Positions 1-10,317 of a stretch of DNA of 64,000 bases are shown piece by piece. The stretch is from positions 2,614,427 to 2,678,426 of the forward strand of contig NC_066851.1 of NCBI RefSeq assembly GCF_001640805.2, read 5' to 3'. The notes beneath the pieces are model-generated. The model was not told the DNA's origin. It worked only from the letters and a program-made list of their open reading frames with translations, and did not search any database. The translations under genes were made by a program, and so were the position numbers. This DNA is from Lates calcarifer. Lineage: Eukaryota > Chordata > Actinopteri > Centropomidae. Every line of letters starts with the position of its first letter. Positions within the stretch are counted from its first letter, which is position 1.

Positions 1-2941
1 CAGCAACACTGGTAAACATGGCAAGACAATGGATTTAAACTTAAACTTATTATCATGAGTAGAGAAATGTTTGTGTGGAATGAATGTACCTGTATCCATG
101 GCAATATTTATATGGTAAAAAAAAAAATTACTGCAGTTAGCAGAAGTTAGCAACTGCCATATTGCCAGATTTGGTACCATCCTGTCTGCACATCACCAAA
201 ACCTGCGGTTACTCACTGTGTCTGGTAACCTGTGTTATAACTGGAGACACTGTACAAGTCAAACTGTACAGATAAAACCAGCCAGACACAGCTCGTCAGC
301 AGGACAAATAATGAGCTTTAAACATGTTGGCAGGTTTGTGTTTTTTGTATTTCTGGAAATAAAGAAAGAGAAAAGACCATGAAACTGTTGAAATGATTTG
401 GTTGCTTTTTCACAGTTTCTACTGATGACAAAGGTCATTTCTAAATGCCATCATGAATCTCATGTGGGAATGAAAGTTTTCAGACTTTTACAGCGTCCCT
501 GTATGTACTTTGTTGAATTGAATTTACACAGCAGGGATGCCAGGCAGTCATGCATGCATGAATATACCCAACCTACCAAATTAAAATCTGTGTGCAAGAA
601 TGGCAGGTGGGACATGATCCATTAAACCACATTATCCTCATTAGATTGGTGAACTGAGTCGAACTTAAATGTTAAGGCCTCCCTGCAGGCTCACTAACAT
701 CTTTATGTTGATGGCACCAGGAGCAGGTCCTATGTGAAAAACCAGCCATAAACAAATATCACCCTCTCTCTGTCAGAGAGGGTGATATTGATGGTACTGG
801 TTGCAGTTGGCACTGCTGGCGTGGGAGGGGGGTGGGGTGGGGGGCTTTGTGCCGTCGGGAGGCGATCGATGCTCACATCCTGTGAACCCAGCATGTAACA
901 CGGGAGAGCACTCCCAACACACAGGCAGCCACAGCGCACACACAGATACACAGACAAACAAAGACAGAGGGGAGCAAAGGGATGCGGACTGGAGTTTGGG
1001 ACCGGCACAAGAAGACCGCCAAACACCTCCATGGGGTAGCCAACACAGGCACTGTCAATTCCTAGGATGCGTATATAAACATGATGAAATGCATCAAGAG
1101 GCAAAGAGGGAACCCATACCAGTGATATGTAAGTGTTACTAAAATGGTGGATTCATTGAATGCAGTCATTTGCTGTTATGTCATGCTGCCAAAAGTCCAA
1201 CACATTGGTCCAGGAATAACTCATGTGCAATAGTTTTCTCAGATGGCCTGGATAGTTATTGTAAATGTTGTATTTTTTATTTGTTATTATTGTTGTATAA
1301 AGACAGAAAACCAGACCACACTTGGTACATTTTATTTGTATGTCGGATGTAAAGTCTGGCATGAATAGAATTAGCATGTTAGTTCATGTTAGCGTCCGAC
1401 CAGGGTCAGGACAGGGCTTGTCTCCATGATTGACATGATTGACAGTGATGTCTTTTTGTCACCTGATTTGATTAGCACACCAAGCACATCACCTGTCAGG
1501 ATGTCAGTGGTCTCTGCGTTTTTAAAACTGAAAAAAGAAAAAGAAAACAGCTTTCTAATTTCTCTGCAGCTAGCCATGGAACTCAGTTTAAACGATATCT
1601 ACAACATCTCAATGAAATAGCTGTTTGTGATGTTTGGAATGGACACACACTTGATTTTGTCTCAGTCCCACAGACACTGTCCTGCTGCCAGAAATATTTA
1701 CTAAAGCACCAAACCTGGATTAATCCGCCACTGAAAATAGTCCTCAACAAATGCACTATTTCCACTTCTTTGAGTAACATTTGCTAAAAACTACAGCATT
1801 GAGCTGTTGTAGACAATGAGTGAACATGTTTTAAAAATAAATCTAATCATCGTCATCAAAGATTTACTGGGATTTTAAAAATCCAGAGTAAGACCAGCCT
1901 TATTCTTTAAAGGATAACTGACATTTGATTTAAACTTTGGTTTTATTTTCTTGGTTTTGGGCACTGATTCTACCAGTTGTGATAACACTTTACTCATCAA
2001 AGTAGATCTTGGGATCTTGGAAACAGGGCAACAAACAGAAGATTGTGTACAATCACCCTGCTAGATCTATCTGGAATTACTGTTTCCTATAAACATCTGC
2101 AGCAGCTTACAACCTAACCCTCTGCTTCAACTTACAGTAGTTGTGCGCACAGTAAGTTTGTTAGTGACATTTCTGCTTTACCTACGTTTGGTTTTACCTC
2201 CAGGGGATGCACTAAATCAATTTAGTGATTGAGTGCTATTTTATCAGAACTGATAGAACTGATGGCCAGAGTCACAAAAATACTAGAATTACCCCCTCAC
2301 AGTTGTATGGCTCCGCCAACTGGTCGGTTATAAAGGAATTTAATGAAAGATATTAAATTCATGTGTTGACATAATGGAAGCTGATATGTCACTATGTTGA
2401 CATGCATGAGACACATGCTGTCCTCACTCACACTATTTTACAGAGAAGTACAGAGGGTTAATAGAGACCAGATGTCCTTCCAGAGATGCTGTCTTCACAG
2501 GAATGGGACTGAAAACATAATGTTTCAGGCCATGGCTGTCTCCTGCTGTGGTTGTGGCCAGCACAGATGCATAACGACCCAAGCTGTAATAAACTGGGGC
2601 CTTCCTTTCACATTTTTAAAGGAATCCTTATTAAATATGCAGACTGGCTTTCTGGGGCTAACACGCTGCATGTGGCGATGGATGGATTACACAGTGGGCC
2701 TATGGGTCACAGGCTCAGGGGCTAAATCCTCTGTATGAAGAGAATTAATGTTTATTGTTTGAAGTCATAGAGCTCAGTTAAAAGACACAAAATAACCACA
2801 CGGAGACACACATGACTTCAAAGACAAGAAAAATGACCATAAGAAGACAAAACGACCATCAAGGAGTGTAGGGCCTTTTACCTGTGTGTGCCCAGGGGCT
2901 TTTGTTCTCATAATCTTTCAATACATGCTGTGTCTCCACAG
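1..2941. other. Upstream region of gja10, no coding exon recognised
   Basis: No open frame here resembles a known protein. The longest, about 114 codons at 2394-2738, has no recognisable domain. The stretch should contain the gja10 promoter and at least one 5' non-coding exon, because a 3' splice site precedes the coding exon, but I cannot place them. Visible structures are a perfect 35-bp hairpin (755-789) and a G-run cluster at 823-844. Confidence 0.5.
755..789. repeat. Perfect short inverted repeat (15-bp arms, 5-nt loop)
   Basis: AATATCACCCTCTCT at 755-769 is followed by the 5-nt loop CTGTC and then by its exact reverse complement at 775-789. It lies upstream of gja10 and outside any coding exon. 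Function unknown. Confidence 0.9.
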
Positions 2942-2980
2942 TTTGAGGACATGTGGCAGTGAAGTGGTGAGAAGCTGACC
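2942..2980 (+). other. gja10 5' UTR piece at the start of the coding exon
   Basis: A pyrimidine-rich tract ending in CTCCACAG (AG at 2940-2941) gives a good 3' splice site 39 bases before the start codon. Connexin genes typically have a non-coding first exon spliced to the main coding exon, so this fits the family. The context CTGACCATGG (A at -3, G at +4) is close to an ideal vertebrate initiation site. Confidence 0.65.
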
Positions 2981-4414
2981 ATGGGTGACTGGAACCTGTT
3001 GGGCAGCATCCTAGAGGAGGTCCACATTCATTCCACCATTGTGGGCAAGATCTGGCTTACCATACTCTTCATCTTCCGCATGCTGATCCTGGGAGCAGCT
3101 GCTGAGGACGTATGGGATGATGAGCAGTCTGAGTTTGTTTGCAACACTGACCAGCCAGGCTGCAAGGCAGTCTGCTATGACCGTGCCTTCCCCATCTCTC
3201 TCATTCGCTTCTGGGTCTTGCAGGTCATCTTTGTGTCTGCGCCCTCGCTGGTCTACATGGGCCATGCCCTCTACTGCATCCGAGCATTGGAGAAGGAACG
3301 CCACCGCAGACGGGCCCAGTTGAAAGAGGAGCTGGACGAGGCTGAGTTAGCGCTGGACGACCATAAGCGCATGGAGAGGGAGTTGAGGAGGCTAGACGAG
3401 CAGAGGAAGGTGAAGAAGGCTCCTCTCAGAGGCTCTCTGTTGAGAACCTACATCATCCATATCCTTACACGCTCTGTGGTGGAGGTCTGCTTTATCCTGG
3501 GCCAGTATATACTCTACGGTGTCCAACTGGAGCCACTCTACAAGTGTGAGAGGCTACCTTGCCCCAACAGTGTGGACTGCTACATCTCCAGGCCCACAGA
3601 GAAGACAATTTTCATGGTCTTCATGATTGTGATTGCTGGTGTTTCACTTTTCCTCAACATTCTGGAAATATCTCACCTGGGCATCAGGAAAATCAAACAG
3701 ACATTGTATGGAGAGAGGTACACAGAAGATGACAGTTTGATTTACAAGTCCAGGAAGAAGGCATCCTTACCACACCTTTGTGTTATGACCAATTTACCAC
3801 CTCATAATGGGCCTTTGACCCAGACCTTCAAAGTGATCCCAGAGGTGGACATGAAGCCTTACCATTACAGCACTGGGCTCAAAGCCAACCAGGACGCACC
3901 AAGACACAACAGTTTGGCTCATCTGGGACACAGTCAGACCAGCTATATCTGCCCCCAACCTAGGATACTACCCAGGTCTGGCCAGAACTGTGCAATGCAA
4001 GGTCCCCAAACCCAAGGTCCAGAGGGCCACACAGCCATGGTGGACCACCATCCACCCTGGGCTTCAGCTGTGTCCAATGTGGAAGGAAGTGCAGCAAGCC
4101 GTCTTGATGACACCCATGAGGAAGAACACCCTCACCCCAGCCATTTAGAAGCTCTGCTGTCCAGTAGCAGCTTTAAGCCCAGCGCTATCAGAGACCTCGA
4201 TGAGGATGATCGAAGGGAGTCAGTGGAGAGTGAGGTCCTGATCCCCAACCCCAGAAAGACCAGCTTCATGATCAGGCCGCCCTCTGAGAGCTTGTCCTCC
4301 ATCAGTGGCTCCACGAGCCCGTCCTTACATACCTCAGAGGAGTCGGATGAATTAGGCTCCCTGCAGGGAGACATGCCCATGATGCCGCCTGCTGGAGGCC
4401 GGAGAATGTCAATG
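2981..4414 (+). CDS. gja10: Connexin, gap junction alpha-10 type; main coding exon
   Basis: Codes residues 1-478 of a gap-junction channel subunit. Six subunits form a connexon in the plasma membrane; in this subfamily (mammalian Cx57/Cx62, fish Cx52.6/Cx55.5) expression is known in retinal horizontal cells. The N-terminus reads [19 protein letters not shown]. Four membrane segments lie at about 20-41, 73-98, 157-180 and 208-230. Extracellular loop 1 has Cys54-x6-Cys61-x3-Cys65 and loop 2 has Cys189-x4-Cys194-x5-Cys200, the connexin hallmarks. The cytoplasmic loop (about 99-156) is highly charged and probably helical. The long Ser/Pro-rich tail from about 235 is subfamily-specific. The open frame continues to a stop at 4463-4465 (494 residues), but the tail suggests splicing at 4414: RMSM joins SMFLDISSIMKK from the next exon, giving 490 residues. 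Which of the teleost gja10 copies this is cannot be settled here. The neighbouring bach2 matches the mammalian order. Confidence 0.95.
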
Positions 4415-4990
4415 GCAAGTACAGTCTCATGCATCCAAATCACAATCACAGAGGAAAGTTGCTAAACTCAGGTTATACCTGACAATCTGGGAGCAGCTCC
4501 CCCAACTGGGTCTCATCTTCCATTGTTTTCTACAGCATAATAATCCTTATCTTCTATATATCAAACCAAAAAACAAAGCCAGTTCACTGGGAGTAATTAA
4601 GTTAAATATTTAATCTGCTAAATGAACCAACAAATTCGGCCAAAACATGCAACATGATGTAGAGAGAAATGGTAAGAGACAGCAGAGAAGATGAGGTGGT
4701 GTATTGGGGAGATTATTATTGCTATCATTATTATTATTAGTAGTAGAAGTAGTACAGTTTTATATTATTAATATATTTTATATTAATATTCTATATTATA
4801 TACATTTTGCAGGTCATAAATACTGAGATATACAGAGCCAAAGTTGTGCACTCATGTTAATTTCATGTAATATGTTTTAGAAATACCTTATATATTATCT
4901 CTTAATTTACACTGTTTACACTTTAACATCCATTTAACATATTAAAATGTTGACTAAACACTATAAGTTCTCTTCTTCATAACAGCAGCC

Positions 4991-5030
<40 letters not shown>
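4991..5030. repeat. Microsatellite (AT)n(GT)n
   Basis: About five AT units then about fifteen GT units, inside the gja10 terminal intron. Confidence 0.95.
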
Positions 5031-5032
<2 letters not shown>

Positions 5033-5085
5033 TTTTTTAAACATCCATATTTAAAGTGTTACCACACAAACAATGATGCAAAAAA

Positions 5086-5110
5086 AATAAATAAATAAAT
5101 AAATAAATAA
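5086..5110. repeat. Microsatellite (AAAT)n
   Basis: A run of A followed by about five AAAT units, inside the gja10 terminal intron. Confidence 0.9.
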
Positions 5111-5289
5111 TGGTGAAGTGCATGAATAAGCATCAGTAGTGGTTTTCCAGAAGAATGTATGTATTTGCACCTTGTGTGTGTTTTGCACTTTTTGTGCTTA
5201 TTAGGTGGGAGGGGGGTGTTTGGTGAACTAATGAAGCATTGACAATGAGGTGTTTACTGAGGTGTTTTGTGTCTTCTTGTCCTTCTCAG

Positions 5290-5328
5290 AGTATGTTTCT
5301 GGATATCTCCTCTATCATGAAGAAGTGA
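5290..5328 (+). CDS. gja10: gja10 terminal coding exon (12 residues plus stop)
   Basis: Reads SMFLDISSIMKK then TGA at 5326-5328, directly after a good 3' splice site (pyrimidine tract, CAG at 5287-5289). From memory, mammalian GJA10 also has a short last coding exon ending in a very similar ...SSIMKK tail, which supports this exon and a phase-0 junction. It is too small to be found as a stand-alone open frame. The alternative is a 494-residue unspliced product; both could be expressed. Confidence 0.8.
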   Translation, partial: SMFLDISSIMKK

Positions 5329-5943
5329 TGAGATGAGGCTAACATCATGTCCATTGAAGCTGTGTTCCACAGCCCAGCTGGGTCACAAACAGGGGAGGAA
5401 CTGTATCAGTGATCCAGTCATCAGCATTGATCCACTGCTCAAAGTCACATGGGGCCAAAACCAGTCAAACAGTCAGCCATGATGAGACAGCCTAAGCCCA
5501 GTATGTTTTGGATTTGAAGCACCTTAGAACGCCTACATGTGGGTACTAACAGGAAAGGATTGTATCTTTTTACAAATGTGTACATGGTTCCATGTGTTGA
5601 TTGAATTTTTAAGATTGTACAGAAACAACACTGGATTATGGAGCACTCTCCTCAGAGGATCTGTTTGCTTCTGTAATATGGACTTTATATGCTTCATTTT
5701 CTAAGTCAAAGACTTGATTAGAATATGTGTGTATCTGTATAGTAATTTATATACAGTCATTTCAAGAGGAATTATGATACTTTCTATTATATTCAGATTA
5801 AATGCTTCTTAACAAAACAGCAACTTTTTTCAACATATTTCATCGAGATCCACACACCAACACCAAACCATAGAATTCTCATGCTTTTTGATTTATTTCT
5901 CAACAAAAATTGCCTAGACAAAATGTTTTTCATATCAAATAAA
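5329..5943 (+). other. gja10: Probable gja10 3' UTR with poly(A) signal
   Basis: No coding potential. The first good AATAAA on this strand after the stop is at 5938-5943, about 0.6 kb downstream, and is a plausible polyadenylation signal. The end is inferred. Confidence 0.5.
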
Positions 5944-6579
5944 CAAAACATGACATGTTGCACACTATTTACAAAGAAAATCTAAACAAAACAAGTCATT
6001 TGAACATTCAAAGTTAAAAAAGGAAATCAAAAATGCTGAATCTGCATATAACAGTCATGTTGCAGGTACTCAAAAAAGAACACATTAAAAATGGCTCACC
6101 AAATTCTACAAATACAATAATGTAACCACTGTAAAAAGTTAGAAACAACGCCACAGAAACTTTCTACATGTCTATCATACAGTCCTTACCCATAAAAAGA
6201 GGTATGCTGAATCATCCAGGTAGATAAGTGTTAAGTCTGTTCAACAGAGGTTTAAAAAAAAAAAAAAAAACTAAATCACAATCTGAGATTTCATGTGGCC
6301 CCGACAAACGCTGTAAACAGATTGGAAGTGCTTCCTTTTGTCTGCCACCATGTATTGTAATTGCAAATGAAAGGCATTAGATTCCAAAATACTAATATCC
6401 ATTGGGGAAAACTCCTCCCTGATCATCACTGCTCAAGATTTAAACAGTAACTGTTGGGTCTACATGAGTGCTGCATTCAGAGATGTTGGAAAGTTGGAAA
6501 CTCAAACATCCTAATGAGAGAAATGCAATTTCTAGCTATTCAATTGACAAGTGAGTAGTAGGTCGGTCCCCGGTTTATT

Positions 6580-6896
6580 GGGGGCGGCTGTGGCTTAGGA
6601 GGTAGAGCAGTCGTCCACCAATCAGAAGGTCGGTGGTTCGATTCCCGGCTCCTCCAGTCTGCATGCCGAAGTATCCTTGGCAAGATACTGAACCCAAATT
6701 GCCTCCGATGTGTGTGTTTCACATCGGTGTGTGAATGTGTGTGAATGTGTTTAGAAAAAGCACATTAATATATAGAATATGTGCTGTGTGAATGTGTGTG
6801 AATGGGGTGAATGTGATCTGTAGTGTAAAGCGCTTTGAGTGGTCGAAAAGACTAGAAAAGCGCTATATAAGTACAGTCCATTTACCAGTCCATTTA
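6580..6896 (+). mobile_element. tRNA-derived SINE, near full length
   Basis: The head GGGCGGCTGTGGCTTAGGAG carries an A-box-like sequence and GGTTCGATTCC is a clear B box about 50 bases on, so the 5' part derives from a tRNA gene. The tail runs through TGTGTGAATG repeats to AAAGCGCTTTGAGTGG, GAAAAGCGCTATATAA and a duplicated CAGTCCATTTA end. I recognise it as a SINE common in acanthomorph fishes. The middle is expanded by extra GTGTGAATGT units. A second, more degraded copy is at 29601-29826. Confidence 0.85.
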
Positions 6897-9800
6897 ATCT
6901 GATCTCATGTTAACATGGTAACATACAGTGTAGACAGTGTGGTTCTCAGTCATGTGCTACAGTGGCTGAAGAGTCTGCAGGGTTTTTCTCTCATTAACTG
7001 ATGAACACACCTTCAGCAGGGAGAAGTGAAAACATGCAGACTCTCTGCACTCACAACATGCCACTAACCAGACACAGTCGTTTCCAAAATGCAATTAAAA
7101 ACTGTACCAATGGTTTTTGCAGTATTTATAATTATCACTGCTAATCCCGCTGACCATTGTAGATTTTTAACATTAAAAGCATGTGTAGATTCACCTAACT
7201 CAAGCAATCTTTAAGCCCCCAGTTAATGCTGAAGTAAATTTGAATGTTAAATGAAATGAAACCTCATCAGAGCATCAGTCAGAGATCTAGAGTGTGTATG
7301 AAAGACTGATTAGCAGTAATAAAAAACATATGGAATTTACAAACATTGGACTAAAACAAGAAGAAAAACATTAGTGTAATCCTTTAAATTCTATCATCAC
7401 CATTTTGATCTCAAACTGCAGTGGTGTTACATATGCTCCATGCTAACTAGTCAACTAATACAACCAGATACTGATACAGTTGCTGTTATATGTATGGATG
7501 AGGGAAAAGTCATCATTTCTATTTTAATCCCTGATTAAAAGAGGCAAGTGTTTATTTTTTTCACATACATTCATATTCTTCATGCATCTTAAAAGTACAT
7601 TATGTGTTACAAGTGTATATTATTTTTTTTTTTTATATTTTAATCTGTAAGGCTGTCTGCCAGAGAGGCTTTAGGACGTCAGGTGAGGAAATCTGAAGAG
7701 TCTACTGTTAGAGCGGGAATGATGGGTGAATGAGTTAAACACAGGGCTGTCACCCAGAAGACTGGAGTTGGAATAATTTATCTAATTTATCTGTAGACTA
7801 AGTAACTCATTATATTCTTTTCTTTCTTTCTTACTTTTTAATCTTCGAGGCTTTATGGCAGAAAGATTTCAAAAGAAAACAATGACTTAACTGAGTCAAT
7901 AATCAAGACAGGAGTCCAACCCCAGTCTGCTGAGAGTCTGAGTCCTGTGAGTCCCATCCATCCACCACAACCTGCTGTCTTTATGTAACCTCACCTGACT
8001 CTCTATAGCCTCTCTGGCAAACAGTCTTTGCAGATTAAAATATATTTCTGGCCAAAAGAAAGAAACGACAATAATCCCATCTCTACTGGGTGCTAGTGCA
8101 TGAGGATTACAAATAAAAAAAATAAAAAATCACTCACCTCTGAGAGCAGGCAGGTGAATTCTAAAAAAAGAAAGGAAAAAAACCTCACTTGCCTCTCGGC
8201 CATTTCTCAAATTGTAACATCTTTGGACTAAACTTGCTCCATAAATGTGGAATATTGTGTCCATGTTGTGTCTGAGTTGAACCTCTAAAAAATGCAGAGC
8301 AACCAACTTTAGTATATTAAATGTTTCCACATCTCTGACGTGCATCATTCCACTAAAACAACATGTGTTTCATTAGAATTTTAGCATGGACGTGTTTAAA
8401 ACGTCAAAATGAGGCACAGAATCATTTCATGGGCATTTATTCATCTGTGTTATATTGCATATTTTGCCTGATTATATACTAATATTATGTATTTTGTGTC
8501 ATTTCATTTATTTATTTGATATCGAACACTTTGGGTTTCCATATGTACAGAGGCGGAGATGGACTCTGTTCATTTCACTATTTGTCCCAAAAGGAAACTT
8601 CATGAATAATGAAAGAAAACGTCTCAAATAAAGTATCACTGGTTCTCTTTCCGTCAGATAAATACAGTGGGGGTCAGAAGGGGCCACGTCCATGATTTTT
8701 ACGACACTGATGAACCGACACAGTTTCTTTAAGCTGCAGTGTACTTTCTATTGAATTAATTCCTTTGTTCCTTTACTGGATAGTTTGGCCTCTGTAACCT
8801 CTAAGGCAAGAAATTGTAGCTGCACTTGTCCGATTCTTATTTTTCTCCCAAAGTCATCAACACTTTTATCTTATGCCTATAAAAAAAAAACAAAAAAAAA
8901 AAAAAACAATTTGCTTTATCAGCTTGTCTATTCAAATTAATTCTCAGGTCTTAATCATATCTTTACAAAACAAGAAGAAGAGATTATCCACAAAGTTGTA
9001 AACATACTCACTCCCCTTTAAGTTAAAATATTAATACAACTTAAGTTAAGTACATGTGTGACTTGTAAATCAAGACTTATTTTATCATCAAATTGTCAAC
9101 AATAACAAAATACAGCCATCAACAAATCCATTCAAAGAAAGGGTAGCGACCTACATTTTACATCTATGCAATTTCCTCTATGCACCCCCACCCTCCCTCA
9201 CCCGCACCCCAAACCCCCACCCCCAAACAAGAGTCCAAATAAATAAATGAACAAGTTCACATTAAGAAATGAAAGTCTATGAAAATCAGCTGAGCAGTGT
9301 TCTTCAGTGTTCTCTGAGCATTTAGTACATTCTAAACAGATGATCACTGGCTAACAGAGTCCTGTGTTGATATCATGGGTGAGATCAGAGACATTGTTAG
9401 CACTGTGGTGACGATCAGTTCTTTTCCTTCCAGAACTAACATGGTCAAGCTGCTGATTACTGACTGATCCACCTGGTTTTAAATATCCCAATCTTTTCAA
9501 AACGAATAGCTTTACATTTACAAAATGAGACAAAGAAATAGCAGCTCTTTATTTATAGGCTCATTAACCAATTTTTGAAAAATCAAGCGCAGTGAAATGT
9601 GAACTGCTGTTTAAATTTCTAGTTTGACCTTCTTCCGCTAAAGGTGAACCCTGATGGATAAAAGAATAAATTCAGATGCCTCGGACATGCTCCACTGTGA
9701 AGCTGACAGAGTGTTGGGCAGCAACAGAGCAGACGGCAGCAGCACTCACCCCTGCCACGTGCCTCTCCATTGACTTTTCAACAGCAGATGAATTTGGCAT

Positions 9801-10317
9801 CTCCCTAAATCAATAATGCGCCAGTGTGTTTGTTTGGAACTTTGAACTTCATACCATACACTATTAGGGATACCGATTTGTAAGTAGGACCAGATCGTTT
9901 TGCTTAGGATTTGAACAAATTTACATGTGATTTTTCAGTTTGAAAATGTAGGTGTCTTACACCAACATACTATACTAAATACTTTCAGTAGGGATACTTG
10001 TCTTATCTATAATACAAGAACAGTGTAGCTAAATACATGATTGCCATAAGTACAAACACTAAATTCTTACTACTTTTAAGACAATAAATACATGGGTCAA
10101 AAAGAGCACTTATGATTTGTTTAATCTGTAGTTTAAATGACCAGACCAGTGTGTTTAAGATTTACCCCATTTAAAATGGATCATGTATACTTAACATTAC
10201 TACCTTCAATTTTCCAAAGCATAACATAGTATTTTAGATTTGAGTATCTTTTTTTCCTACTCTCCAGGCAGGTATTGGTTTCCATTCATTTCACTATAGA
10301 ATAATATATATTATGTA
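6897..10317. other. Gap between gja10 and bach2; probable bach2 3' UTR/intergenic
   Basis: No coding exon recognised. Mammalian BACH2 has a 3' UTR of several kilobases, so part of this may be transcribed from the - strand, but I cannot fix a poly(A) site. TTTATT motifs (AATAAA on the - strand) occur near 9548 and 10345. It holds the foldback element at 7635-8043 and a C-rich stretch at about 9183-9229 (G-rich on the bach2 strand). Confidence 0.45.
7635..8043. mobile_element. Foldback / MITE-like element with ~55-bp terminal inverted repeats
   Basis: The left arm (7635-7688, starting ATATTTTAATCTG) pairs with the right arm (7989-8043, ending CAGATTAAAATAT). Both arms contain GCCAGAGAGGCT and GTCAGGTGAGG in inverted orientation, with only scattered mismatches. 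About 300 bases of non-coding sequence lie between them, and some inner sequence (around GGAGT, CCCAG) is also inverted. The size and structure fit a non-autonomous DNA transposon; the family is not identified. Confidence 0.7.

Larger units (their letters stand above)
4415..5289 (+). other. gja10: gja10 terminal intron, probable GC-AG type
   Basis: The exon ends TCAATG and is followed by GCAAGTA, which matches the GC-donor consensus after a G. The 3' end is TCCTTCTCAG at 5280-5289. Splicing here keeps the frame (phase 0) and appends a 12-residue tail. The intron is 875 bp and holds (AT)n(GT)n and (AAAT)n microsatellites. If retained, translation runs 16 codons into the intron before a stop, giving a different tail. 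The nearby GT donor (CAA|GTACAG, 4418/4419) would join out of the SMFLD frame and is less attractive. Confidence 0.7.

Noticed and set aside
2394..2738. 114-codon + strand open frame upstream of gja10
   Set aside because: No known domain; the frame has no splice or Kozak support.
4415..4465. Connexin ending at the in-frame stop after EESC (494 residues) as the main product
   Set aside because: Kept only as an alternative, because the downstream exon encodes a GJA10-like SSIMKK tail with a good acceptor.
6580..6660. tRNA gene with A and B boxes
   Set aside because: The head is tRNA-like but cannot fold a normal cloverleaf as read, and it continues into the known SINE tail; a second damaged copy exists at 29601.
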